The position numbers and the translations under genes were made by a program. A model generated the notes under the pieces. It was not told the DNA's origin, ran no database searches, and saw only the letters and a program-made list of their open reading frames with translations. A stretch of DNA of 64,000 bases from Zunongwangia sp. HGR-M22. Lineage in GTDB: Bacteria; Bacteroidota; Bacteroidia; Flavobacteriales; Flavobacteriaceae. Of the stretch, positions 19,796 to 28,356 are shown in pieces; positions within the stretch are counted from its first letter, which is position 1; the number at the start of each line of letters is the position of its first letter. The stretch covers positions 2,689,001-2,753,000 of the forward strand of contig NZ_CP115159.1 of assembly GCF_027594425.1 (NCBI RefSeq), written 5' to 3'.

Positions 19796-21325
19796 CTATT
19801 CCCATTCAATCGTAGCTGGTGGCTTAGAACTAATATCGTACACTACCCTATTAACGCCTTTTACTCTATTTATTATTGTATTAGAAGTCTTTTGTAAAAA
19901 TTCGTAAGGTAAATTTACCCAATCGGCCGTCATACCATCGGTAGATTCTACCGCTCTTAAAGCAACCACCTGCTCGTAAGTACGCTCATCTCCCATTACA
20001 CCTACAGATTGTACCGGTAAAAGAATTGCTCCTGCTTGCCAAACTTTATCGTAAAGACCCCAATCTCTAAGCCCCTGGATAAAAACGTGGTCTACTTCCT
20101 GCAATATTCTTACTTTCTCTGCAGTAATATCACCTAAAATTCTAATCGCTAAGCCTGGCCCAGGGAATGGATGGCGTCCTAAAAGCGTTTTATCTATACC
20201 TAGCTCGGCTCCTACTCTTCGTACTTCATCTTTAAAAAGCATTCTTAATGGCTCTACCACTTTCAACTTCATAAAATCTGGCAACCCACCTACGTTGTGA
20301 TGCGATTTAATGGTTACTGAAGGACCATTAACCGAGATTGATTCAATTACATCTGGATAAATTGTTCCCTGTGCTAAATAAGTAACATCCTTTATTTCAT
20401 GAGCCTCATCATCAAAAACTTCAATAAAAGTGTTTCCTATCGCTTTTCTTTTTAATTCAGGATCGCTTATTCCGGCTAAAGCATCAAGAAAACGTGCAGA
20501 AGAATCTACTCCTTTTACATTTAATCCCATGTCTTTATACTGGTGAAGAACATCTTCGAATTCATTTTTTCTAAGCAAACCGTTGTTCACAAAAATACAG
20601 TAAAGGTTTTTACCAATAGCTTTATGTAAAAGCATTGCTGCTACCGTAGAATCTACACCTCCACTAAGACCTAAGACAACTTTGTCTTCACCAATCTTTT
20701 CTTTTAGCTCTCCTACAGTTAAATCTACAAATGCACCTGGCGTCCAGCTTTGTTCAACACCTGCGATGTGCACCAAAAAGTTTTCTAATAATTGCTTACC
20801 ATCGGTAGAGTGATAAACTTCAGGATGAAACTGGATTGCAAAAGTTTCTTCACCTTCAATACGATATGCCGCGTTCAAAACATCGGTTGTACTTGCAAGC
20901 CTTATACTATTCTCAGGTAATTCTTTAATAGTATCACTATGGCTCATCCAAACCTGAGAGTTTTCCTTGATGTTATCAAAAAGTGGCTCGGCGTCTTTAA
21001 TTCCAGAAAGATTTGCTCTACCATATTCTCTGGTTTCAGAAGGTTCTACTTTACCGCCATGAAAATGGGCTAAATACTGAGCACCATAACAAACAGCAAG
21101 TACCGGTAATTTACCTCTAATTTGAGACAAATCGGGATGTGGAGCATCTTCTGCTCTTACTGAAAACGGACTTCCTGAAAGGACAACCGCTTTAAAGCCT
21201 GAAAGGTCTTGTGGAACTTTATGAAATGGGTGAATCTCGCAGTAAATATTTAATTCTCTTACACGCCTTGCTATCAATTGCGTGTACTGCGAACCGAAGT
21301 CTAAGATGAGTACGTTATTTTGCAT
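19796..21325 (-). CDS. guaA: GMP synthase (glutamine-hydrolysing)
   Basis: A 509-residue enzyme converting XMP to GMP with glutamine and ATP. The N-terminal class I glutamine amidotransferase domain has [12 protein letters not shown] with the nucleophile Cys, and FHPEVYHS. The ATP-pyrophosphatase domain begins at [16 protein letters not shown]. The C-terminal dimerisation domain ends KPPATIEWE, the normal terminus. The ATG at 21325 is chosen because a longer frame would need TTG at 21331, only two codons upstream. It heads a run with the LysM and OsmC genes. Confidence 0.98.
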   Translation of the reverse strand: MQNNVLILDFGSQYTQLIARRVRELNIYCEIHPFHKVPQDLSGFKAVVLSGSPFSVRAEDAPHPDLSQIRGKLPVLAVCYGAQYLAHFHGGKVEPSETREYGRANLSGIKDAEPLFDNIKENSQVWMSHSDTIKELPENSIRLASTTDVLNAAYRIEGEETFAIQFHPEVYHSTDGKQLLENFLVHIAGVEQSWTPGAFVDLTVGELKEKIGEDKVVLGLSGGVDSTVAAMLLHKAIGKNLYCIFVNNGLLRKNEFEDVLHQYKDMGLNVKGVDSSARFLDALAGISDPELKRKAIGNTFIEVFDDEAHEIKDVTYLAQGTIYPDVIESISVNGPSVTIKSHHNVGGLPDFMKLKVVEPLRMLFKDEVRRVGAELGIDKTLLGRHPFPGPGLAIRILGDITAEKVRILQEVDHVFIQGLRDWGLYDKVWQAGAILLPVQSVGVMGDERTYEQVVALRAVESTDGMTADWVNLPYEFLQKTSNTIINRVKGVNRVVYDISSKPPATIEWE

Positions 21326-21564
21326 GCGCAAAATTAAGAATTTGAGCTAAAAATAAAATACAATCTACAATTATTTTACACTTAGTTTTTTACTAACAAA
21401 TTAACCTCATATTTAATAGAAATAATTTACAGAATCCTATCTAAGTATTTTAAAGGTTAATAACATTAAGAAACTGCTATTTTGGAAGCCATGCCTTGGT
21501 GATTAAAACTTTTTGCATTTAATTTGTTTTAACCTAATTTTAACTTAACCTAAATCTCCCCAAG

Positions 21565-21696
21565 ATGACTAATCGAACAGAAGAAGAAATGATGAGCTCT
21601 CTACATCCATCCCGATCAATTTTAGAATTGGTGTATTACATTATGACGGTAGTATGTGTTGTAGGCATTGCAATTATTATTTGCCAATTATCGTGA
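21565..21696 (+). CDS. 43-residue single-helix membrane protein
   Basis: A small frame, ATG to TGA, encodes a charged N-terminus (TNRTEEEMMSSLHPSRS) and one hydrophobic helix at about 20-42 (VYYIMTVVCVVGIAIIICQL). It starts in a gap between divergent guaA and the SIMPL gene and ends 48 nt before the SIMPL start on the same strand, so the two could be co-transcribed. No family is recognised. The clear amphipathic-then-hydrophobic layout argues for a real gene, but there is no independent support. Confidence 0.5.
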   Translation: MTNRTEEEMMSSLHPSRSILELVYYIMTVVCVVGIAIIICQLS

Positions 21697-21744
21697 TTAT
21701 TCTAAAGATTAAAGCTTAATTTTATTGCATAAAACTTACGTGCT

Positions 21745-22470
21745 ATGAAATATTTAAGTGCTATTATCTTTTCTATCGCTATTGTTATTGCTGCCTGGTT
21801 TTTGGGCGATGCTTATGTGAGCAGAGCTAATCCAGATGGCAGCATATCTGTTACCGGTGCTGGTAGTGAGAATTTCACTTCAGATCTTATTGTTTGGGAA
21901 GGAGAGTTTAGCCAGATGAGCGAAAATCTTGAGACGGCTTACAATCAACTGAACAGAGATAAAACTACCGTTCGAAATTATTTAATAGAAAAAGGTATAA
22001 AAGAAGAAAATATTGTTTTCAACTCGGTTCAAACTAATGAACAGCGTGAACAACAATACCAAAATGGGAATTATATAGGCAGTATTTTTAAAGGTTATCA
22101 ACTTACGCAAAGTGTAAAAATCGAGTCTAATAATGTCGAATTAATTGAAGGTGTTTCCAGAGAAATTACTGAATTATTGAATAAAGGTGTTCAGTTTAAT
22201 TCTACTCCACCTAGGTATTACTACACTAAAATAGCCGATTTAAAGATTGAGATGATTTCTAAAGCTACTGAAGATGCCAGGTTAAGAGCCGAGCGAATAG
22301 CATCAAATTCAGGAGAAACTCTAGGCGATCTAAAAAGTGCAGATATGGGTGTCTTCCAAATTACAGGGCAAAATAGTGGCGAAGATTACAGCTGGAGCGG
22401 AGCTTATAATACCGCTGACAAAAAGAAAACTGCCAGTATTACGATGAGGCTGGAATACGAGATTGACTAA
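21745..22470 (+). CDS. SIMPL domain (DUF541) protein
   Basis: A 241-residue protein with an N-terminal membrane anchor or signal (AIIFSIAIVIAAWFLGDAYV) followed by a SIMPL domain (about 35-238). Features are the opening ISVTGAGSENFTSDLIVWEG, the central YQLTQSVKI strand, and the helix KATEDARLRAERIASNSGETLGDL, which is strongly family-typical. SIMPL proteins (E. coli YggE, mammalian SIMPL) are oligomeric periplasmic proteins of unclear role, sometimes linked to oxidative stress. The hydrophobic segment has no obvious cleavage site, so it may stay anchored. Confidence 0.9.
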   Translation: MKYLSAIIFSIAIVIAAWFLGDAYVSRANPDGSISVTGAGSENFTSDLIVWEGEFSQMSENLETAYNQLNRDKTTVRNYLIEKGIKEENIVFNSVQTNEQREQQYQNGNYIGSIFKGYQLTQSVKIESNNVELIEGVSREITELLNKGVQFNSTPPRYYYTKIADLKIEMISKATEDARLRAERIASNSGETLGDLKSADMGVFQITGQNSGEDYSWSGAYNTADKKKTASITMRLEYEID

Positions 22471-22500
22471 TTAGAACTAGTTAGAACTAGTATTGAGTAG
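22471..22500 (+). repeat. tandem decamer directly after the SIMPL stop codon
   Basis: TTAGAACTAG occurs twice exactly, followed by a diverged third copy TATTGAGTAG. The array begins with the base after TAA. The TTAGA core recalls the heptamer arrays found elsewhere in the window. Confidence 0.7.
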
Positions 22501-22508
22501 TTCGATTT

Positions 22509-22534
22509 ATATTCTGAATTCAAATTCAGAATAT
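22509..22534. repeat. 12-bp perfect inverted repeat
   Basis: ATATTCTGAATT and its complement are separated by CA. No T tract follows, so this is not a standard terminator. Confidence 0.7.
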
Positions 22535-22615
22535 ATAAACTTCAATATTAGATTTAAGATTATTGAGTTTGTTTAAAATATTAAGCTTAATTCTCCAATT
22601 GAGCTCTCAAATAAA

Positions 22616-22651
22616 AAAAGCTGAAAGCTCAATCATGAGCTTTCAGCTTTT
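22616..22651. terminator. bidirectional terminator between the SIMPL and decarboxylase genes
   Basis: A 15-bp perfect stem AAAAGCTGAAAGCTC/GAGCTTTCAGCTTTT with a 6-nt loop lies between convergent genes, with A/T tracts on both flanks. Confidence 0.92.
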
Positions 22652-22677
22652 TACTTTATAAAATTTCAATCTATAAA

Positions 22678-24042
22678 TTACTTCATCGATTCTAATATCT
22701 TATCGATATCGTCTTCCGTAGTATCTGGATTGATAAAGCAAAAACGAGCTATCGTTTCTTTTTTCCATTTTGTCGGGGTAACTAAGGCAAAACCAGAATT
22801 GTGATTCTTATACGTCCAATCTCGATACTGCTCTGGCGACCAACCTTTTCTTCTAAATAACACCACAGATAAACTTGATGGTCTTACAAGCTCAACATGA
22901 TCGATAGCTTCTATCTTTTTAGCAGCTATTTGAGCAAGTTCAATTCCTCTTTCTACTGCTTGTCTATATTTATCGGTTCCGTGCATTGCCAAAGAAAACC
23001 ATAAAGGCATTCCTCGCACACGGCGCGTTAACTGGATTTGATAATCTGCAGGATTAAATCCTTGCGCTCCTTCATCTTTAAAGATTTCTAAATAAGCTCC
23101 TTTTTGAGAATGAGCGTTTTTAGCATGCTCTAAATTTTTATAAATTACTGCTCCACAATCATAAGGTGAGAATAACCACTTATGGGGATCGATCGTAATA
23201 CTATCTGCTTTTTCAATTCCGTTAAATAAATGCCTAACCGAATTTGCAGCAAGTGCTCCGCCACCATAAGCACAATCTACATGAAACCAAACATTTTCCT
23301 GCTCGCAAACATCTGCAATAGAGTCCAGTTCATCTATAATTCCGGCGTTGGTCGTTCCGCCAGTTGCTACGACTGCGAAAAGTCGTTTTCTATCTTTTTC
23401 TTCAAGTTCTTTAATGGCATTCTGAAGCGCTTCTCCAGTAAGTTTATCATCATGATTATCGATCATTACCACATCGGCATCAATAACTTTTGCCATTGCT
23501 TGTACTGAACTATGGGCACCATCTGAGGTAAGAAGTAAACCACGAACACTTACGTTATCTGAAGATCTTCTTCTCCATTCTTCTCTAGCAGCAACCATCG
23601 CAGATAAATTTGCCGCGGTTCCTCCACTGGTAAATACACCAAATGCAGTTTCTGGAAGACCAGTTAAAGAAACCATCCACTTCATGGCTTGATTTTCACA
23701 GAATATTCCTCCTGCACCTTCCATCCAGTACGCTCCGTGGATACTAGAAGCCGATGTTACCAAATCAAACATAATTGCTGCTCTGGTTGGTGCGGCAGGC
23801 ACAAACGCTAAATGTCTTGGATGATCGATAGGCACGCAGGCTTTTACCAACACATCTTTAAACATTTTAAAAGCATTTTCTCCGCCAATACCTTCTGGAG
23901 TGATGGTCTCTCCAACCATCTCTAATAATTCTGATTCTTTCTTTGGAGATCCAAGCTCTGGAGTAATATTCGAGATACGATCTATGGTATATTTCATGAC
24001 ATCTAAAGTCATTTCGACCAAGTCCATATCTATCGTATGCAT
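22678..24042 (-). CDS. PLP-dependent group II decarboxylase family protein
   Basis: A 454-residue pyridoxal-phosphate enzyme of the aromatic-L-amino-acid / glutamate decarboxylase superfamily. Visible motifs are the cofactor-phosphate region FTSGGTAANLSAMVAARE, the PLP-stacking and Asp region WFHVDCAYGGGALA, and the Schiff-base Lys in TIDPHKWLFSPYDCG. The substrate cannot be told from sequence alone. An upstream TTG frame would overlap bshC, but ATG 24042 follows the bshC stop by one base and is preferred. The tight coupling to bshC suggests co-expression. Confidence 0.88.
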   Translation of the reverse strand: MHTIDMDLVEMTLDVMKYTIDRISNITPELGSPKKESELLEMVGETITPEGIGGENAFKMFKDVLVKACVPIDHPRHLAFVPAAPTRAAIMFDLVTSASSIHGAYWMEGAGGIFCENQAMKWMVSLTGLPETAFGVFTSGGTAANLSAMVAAREEWRRRSSDNVSVRGLLLTSDGAHSSVQAMAKVIDADVVMIDNHDDKLTGEALQNAIKELEEKDRKRLFAVVATGGTTNAGIIDELDSIADVCEQENVWFHVDCAYGGGALAANSVRHLFNGIEKADSITIDPHKWLFSPYDCGAVIYKNLEHAKNAHSQKGAYLEIFKDEGAQGFNPADYQIQLTRRVRGMPLWFSLAMHGTDKYRQAVERGIELAQIAAKKIEAIDHVELVRPSSLSVVLFRRKGWSPEQYRDWTYKNHNSGFALVTPTKWKKETIARFCFINPDTTEDDIDKILESMK

Positions 24043-24043
24043 T

Positions 24044-25660
24044 TTATTTTGTTCCAAAAGTGATAATTTTAAAATGTTGTTCTAATGGGTTTAGTTCAGC
24101 AAAAAGTTTTTCTAGAAGTTCCTGCCCATAGGTGGAATAAACTTCAGAAAAATTGGTTTGCCGTTCCTGTAAATTTCGATTAGGAAATAATTGATTTTGT
24201 AAATCTGCAATTCTACTTACCTCATCTTTCAACTTCCGCTTTTGTGCTTTCAATAAGCGTTTTTCAAGATGATCTAAGCCTTTTAGTTGTTTTACTTCCT
24301 GAGCTTTTACCGCTCCAAGAAAAGATTTATCTGTTTTTTCAGCTAAATCATACATTTCCTGAAACTGATTCACTAAGTGTTCTTTTTGTTTACTAAAATC
24401 GATATCAATATTCGATATTTTTCGAACCTTTCGATTAATAAGTTCGTGTTGCTGAAGAAAAAGTTCTTTGTTCGAAATAGCTAGCTTTTCTCGCTTTTCT
24501 CTTTGCTTTTCGGTTTGGATTAATGCCGAATTTCGTAATAAAAGCATTGGGAAAGGCACATTTTCGGCTTCAAAATAATCTTTCAGCTCCAACCAGTATG
24601 CTAATTCTCCGCCACCGCCGATATAGCATAAATTGGGCAAAATCACTTCCTGAAAAAGCGGGCGCATCATCACATTCGGGCTAAAATGTTGTGGATATTC
24701 CTCCAACTCAGCTAAGATTTCATCCTTAGTCCATTCAATCTGCTTTTCATGAACGTAAAATTTATCATCCCGTTTTATAATACGTTCTCGATAGCCATTA
24801 TTCAGATAAAATAAATTGATCTCGCGAGGATTTACCTGAACATTATAGCCAAGATTCGACAAATCCTCAACTTTATTTTTCGTGTTTTCAATAGAACGTT
24901 GCTCTAACAATTCATTTTTAGCATAAGGAATAAACAACTTTTTTAACTCCCGTTGTTGCGCTCCCATAATTACCAGACCATATTCCTTAAATAGCCCATT
25001 GGCCAGATAACGTGTCGCTTCCGTTAAATTTGTATGTTCTAAGTATGCTTTTTTAAATAATGATTTTAGATATTCGGCATCTTGCCCACCTCCTATTTCT
25101 GCGGAAAAAAGTTCGAAAACTTCATCGAGACCTTCAGTAGATAAATACCCAACGGCATCGATCCCAGCTCCTTTTTCTTCTGAATTCCACTGAAATTTCT
25201 TTCCGTTTAAATTGAAGTAATTAATTTCAGCAAAATCATGATCTTCTGTCGCCATCCAGTAAATCGGCACAAAATCATATTCTGGATGCTCCTTTTTAAG
25301 GATTTTCGTAAGATTGATTACAGAAATGATCTTATATAAAAAGTAAAGCGGACCTGTAAAAAGATTTAATTGATGCCCGGTAGTAATTGTAAACGTAGTA
25401 TCCTTAGAAAGCGCTTCGATATTGGCCAAAGTAGATTCTGAAATTTCGAAACCATCGTATTGCTTTTTCAGGCTTTCTACTAAAACCTCCCTGTTTTCAG
25501 CAGAAAAAGCTTGTTGCTTTTCTTTAATCTGAGCTTTAAAATTTCCAATCTCTGGAAAGCGATTATAAAAAGAAGCTAACTCTTCCTTTTGATCCAGATA
25601 ATCCAAAATAAGTTTGGAGAAATAATTGGTTTCGGAATACGAAATACAATCGGTAGGCAT
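24044..25660 (-). CDS. bshC: bacillithiol biosynthesis cysteine-adding enzyme BshC
   Basis: A 538-residue protein of the BshC family, the putative ligase adding cysteine to glucosaminyl-malate in bacillithiol synthesis. Typical features are TGHQLNLFTGPLYFLYKIIS, YWMATEDHDFAEI, the FSPNVMMRPLFQEVILPNLCYIGGGGELAYWLELK-like central block, and a long C-terminal coiled coil (about 425-520). The start MPTDCISYSET is the family norm, so the ATG at 25660 is chosen over an upstream TTG at 25681. No bshA or bshB lies in the window; in this phylum they are usually dispersed. Confidence 0.95.
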   Translation of the reverse strand: MPTDCISYSETNYFSKLILDYLDQKEELASFYNRFPEIGNFKAQIKEKQQAFSAENREVLVESLKKQYDGFEISESTLANIEALSKDTTFTITTGHQLNLFTGPLYFLYKIISVINLTKILKKEHPEYDFVPIYWMATEDHDFAEINYFNLNGKKFQWNSEEKGAGIDAVGYLSTEGLDEVFELFSAEIGGGQDAEYLKSLFKKAYLEHTNLTEATRYLANGLFKEYGLVIMGAQQRELKKLFIPYAKNELLEQRSIENTKNKVEDLSNLGYNVQVNPREINLFYLNNGYRERIIKRDDKFYVHEKQIEWTKDEILAELEEYPQHFSPNVMMRPLFQEVILPNLCYIGGGGELAYWLELKDYFEAENVPFPMLLLRNSALIQTEKQREKREKLAISNKELFLQQHELINRKVRKISNIDIDFSKQKEHLVNQFQEMYDLAEKTDKSFLGAVKAQEVKQLKGLDHLEKRLLKAQKRKLKDEVSRIADLQNQLFPNRNLQERQTNFSEVYSTYGQELLEKLFAELNPLEQHFKIITFGTK

Positions 25661-25776
25661 AGACTTTTTTTGAGAATGCAAAGATACCGAATGTATAACT
25701 TTTTTGCACTAATTTTTAGTTAATTCGCCCATCTAAGCTATCTTTACTACCCTAACGTTAACCCCTCACTTATTTT

Positions 25777-28248
25777 ATGAAGAATAAATTACTACTTTTT
25801 GCCTTCGTAATGTTTAGTTTTATAAGCCTTACAGCACAGGTAAAATCGCCCTCAGAATTTTTAGAATACGAACTCGGTAGTCAGTTTTCTAGACATGCAG
25901 ATGTTGTAAATTATTTTGAACACATTGCAGAAAATTCTCCTTTGGTAACTTACCATACCTATGGAAAAACGAATGAAAGGCGACCACTTACTTACGCAGT
26001 AATTTCTTCGGAAGAAAACTTATCAAACATTGAAGACATCAGGAAAAACCACTTAAAACAAACCGGAATCTTAGACGGTGACCCCACTACCGATAAGGCG
26101 ATCGTTTGGTTAAGTTATAACGTTCATGGTAATGAGGCTTCGAGCACAGAAGTTTCGATGAAAACACTTTATCACCTTATTACAGAGAAGCAGGATTGGT
26201 TAAAAAACACCATCGTTATTATAGACCCTTGTGTAAATCCAGATGGTCGTGATCGTTATGCCAACTGGTATAATCAGGTGAAACAAACGCCTTTTAGCAC
26301 GTCACAAGATGCTGCTGAACATTACGAACCCTGGCCGGGTGGCCGACCAAACCATTATTTATACGACCTAAACCGTGACTGGGTTTGGGCTACACAGGTA
26401 GAAACCCAAAGCCGTTTAAAAATTTATAATCAGTGGATGCCGCACATTCATGTAGATTTTCATGAACAAGGAATAAACAATCCGTATTATTTTGCTCCCG
26501 CAGCAGAACCTTTTCATGATATTATCACACCATTTCAGAGGGATTTTCAGACAAGAATTGGTAAAAACAATGCTAGGTATTTTGATAAAGAAGGATGGCT
26601 GTTTTTTACAAAAGAGAGTTTTGATTTGCTTTATCCAAGCTATGGCGACACCTACCCAACCTACATGGGAGCAATTGGGATGACGTATGAGCAAGCAGGC
26701 CACGGTCGTAGTGGATTAGGTATCGAAACCGATCAGGAACATACGCTAACTTTAAAAGATCGTATCGATCATCATTTTACTACGGGAATTTCAACCATAG
26801 AAATGGCTTCTAAAAACGCAGAAGAACTGGCAAGTGAATTCAGCAACTACTTTAAAAACACCGACAGGAAATATGAAACTTTTGCACTCAACGGAAATAA
26901 AGATAAAATCGACGCGCTAAAGGAATTGCTAGATCGTCACGAAATCAAATATTCTACAGCAAATTCAGGAGAAAAAATTTCTGGGTACAGTTTTACAAAA
27001 AACGAAAATGGAAGTTTAACTACTACCGATCAAACTGTACTGGTAAGCACTCAGCAACCAAAAGGTCACATGGTGGAAGTGCTTTTTGAACCAAAAACCA
27101 AACTTAACGACTCGGTTACTTACGATATTACGGCATGGAGTTTACCCTATGCCTACGGACTTGATGCAGTGGCGAGTTCTAAATCTTATTCAGGAAAAGG
27201 TGAAGCTGAAAAATCGAAAGTTAACAATACTATTAATGCTGAAGGTGCTGGCTATATCGCTAACTGGAAAAGTATAAAAGATGCTGAATTTTTAGCGGCT
27301 TTATTAAAACAAGAGGTAAAAGTTAGATTTAGTGAACTTCCTTTTTCTTCGGAAGGGAAAAAATTTAATGCCGGGACTTTAGTGATTACTAAAAGTGATA
27401 ATAAAAACTTAGAAAATTTCAATGACATTGTGGTTGAAACGGCTAATGAATTTGAAAGAGAATTGACTGTTGCCAATACAAGTTTTGTAAGTAGCGGACC
27501 CGATTTTGGATCACCAGACATGAAGCTTATCGGAAATCCTAATATCGCGGTGTTACGTGGCGAAGGAACTTCTTCATTAAACTATGGCGAAATCTGGTAT
27601 TTCTTTGAACAGGAACTAAATTTCCCGATTACTGCTTTAGGTACCGATTATTTAAACCGAATCGATCTTAGCTCTTATGATATCCTAATTGTTCCTGAAG
27701 GTCACTACGGAAGCACCTTAGGTGAGACAGCGCTTAAGAAAATTAAAGATTTTGTTAGTGCTGGTGGCAAAATGATTACAATAGGTAGAGCTGTAGGTAA
27801 TTTTGCGGGCAAAGATGGTTTCAGCATTAAAGAAAATCGTGTTGAAGAAAATAAAGAAGATACCAATACTCCGAATCTTACACCTTACAGCATGAGACAG
27901 AGAGAAAGCATTAAAAATAATAGCCCAGGAAGTATTGTAAAAACAACAGTTGATAATACTCATCCACTGGCTTTTGGATATGATAAAACATATTTCAGTT
28001 TAAAGTTAAGCAGCAGTAATTACGGACTTCTAAGCAATGGTTATAATGTTGCTTATATGCAGGAACCTCAAGTTGTTTCTGGATTTGTGGGAAGCGAAGC
28101 CTATAAAACACTAGAGAATTCTGTTGTTTTTGCTGAAGAAAATATGGGGCGTGGTAGCGTAATCTATATGGTGGACAATCCATTATTCAGATCATTCTGG
28201 CAAAACGGTAAGCTCTTTTTCGCGAATGCCTTGTTTATGGTGAAATAG
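25777..28248 (+). CDS. secreted M14 family zinc carboxypeptidase
   Basis: An 823-residue secreted peptidase (signal LLLFAFVMFSFISLTAQ). The zinc ligands His117 and Glu120 are in SYNVHGNEASS, with DPCVNPDGRDRY and YDLNRDWVW following and the third ligand in HIHVDFHEQG. The C-terminal third (about 590-700) resembles a class I glutamine-amidotransferase-like fold (YDILIVPEGHYG, FVSAGGKMITIG), a common addition in Bacteroidota M14 proteins. Substrate unknown. A heptamer array starts with the base after its TAG stop, and the M16 peptidase gene follows on the same strand. Confidence 0.92.
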   Translation: MKNKLLLFAFVMFSFISLTAQVKSPSEFLEYELGSQFSRHADVVNYFEHIAENSPLVTYHTYGKTNERRPLTYAVISSEENLSNIEDIRKNHLKQTGILDGDPTTDKAIVWLSYNVHGNEASSTEVSMKTLYHLITEKQDWLKNTIVIIDPCVNPDGRDRYANWYNQVKQTPFSTSQDAAEHYEPWPGGRPNHYLYDLNRDWVWATQVETQSRLKIYNQWMPHIHVDFHEQGINNPYYFAPAAEPFHDIITPFQRDFQTRIGKNNARYFDKEGWLFFTKESFDLLYPSYGDTYPTYMGAIGMTYEQAGHGRSGLGIETDQEHTLTLKDRIDHHFTTGISTIEMASKNAEELASEFSNYFKNTDRKYETFALNGNKDKIDALKELLDRHEIKYSTANSGEKISGYSFTKNENGSLTTTDQTVLVSTQQPKGHMVEVLFEPKTKLNDSVTYDITAWSLPYAYGLDAVASSKSYSGKGEAEKSKVNNTINAEGAGYIANWKSIKDAEFLAALLKQEVKVRFSELPFSSEGKKFNAGTLVITKSDNKNLENFNDIVVETANEFERELTVANTSFVSSGPDFGSPDMKLIGNPNIAVLRGEGTSSLNYGEIWYFFEQELNFPITALGTDYLNRIDLSSYDILIVPEGHYGSTLGETALKKIKDFVSAGGKMITIGRAVGNFAGKDGFSIKENRVEENKEDTNTPNLTPYSMRQRESIKNNSPGSIVKTTVDNTHPLAFGYDKTYFSLKLSSSNYGLLSNGYNVAYMQEPQVVSGFVGSEAYKTLENSVVFAEENMGRGSVIYMVDNPLFRSFWQNGKLFFANALFMVK

Positions 28249-28340
28249 AATTTTAGAACCTAGATTTTAGATACTAGAGCTTAGATTCTGGATAAGAATG
28301 CTGAATGCTGAATGCTGAATGCTGAATGCTGAATGCTGAA
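28249..28340 (+). repeat. heptamer array, degenerate TAGAnnn phase ending in six exact TGCTGAA units
   Basis: From 28250 the sequence reads as consecutive 7-mers in one phase: ATTTTAG, AACCTAG, ATTTTAG, ATACTAG, AGCTTAG, ATTCTGG, ATAAGAA, then six identical TGCTGAA (28299-28340). The array starts directly after the M14 stop and ends 16 nt before the next start codon. Confidence 0.9.
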
Positions 28341-28356
28341 ATTTAAATTGTAAAAA

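Noticed and set aside
28249-28340. Possible CRISPR-like repeats
   Set aside because: The units are 7 bp with no spacers, so this is a tandem repeat.
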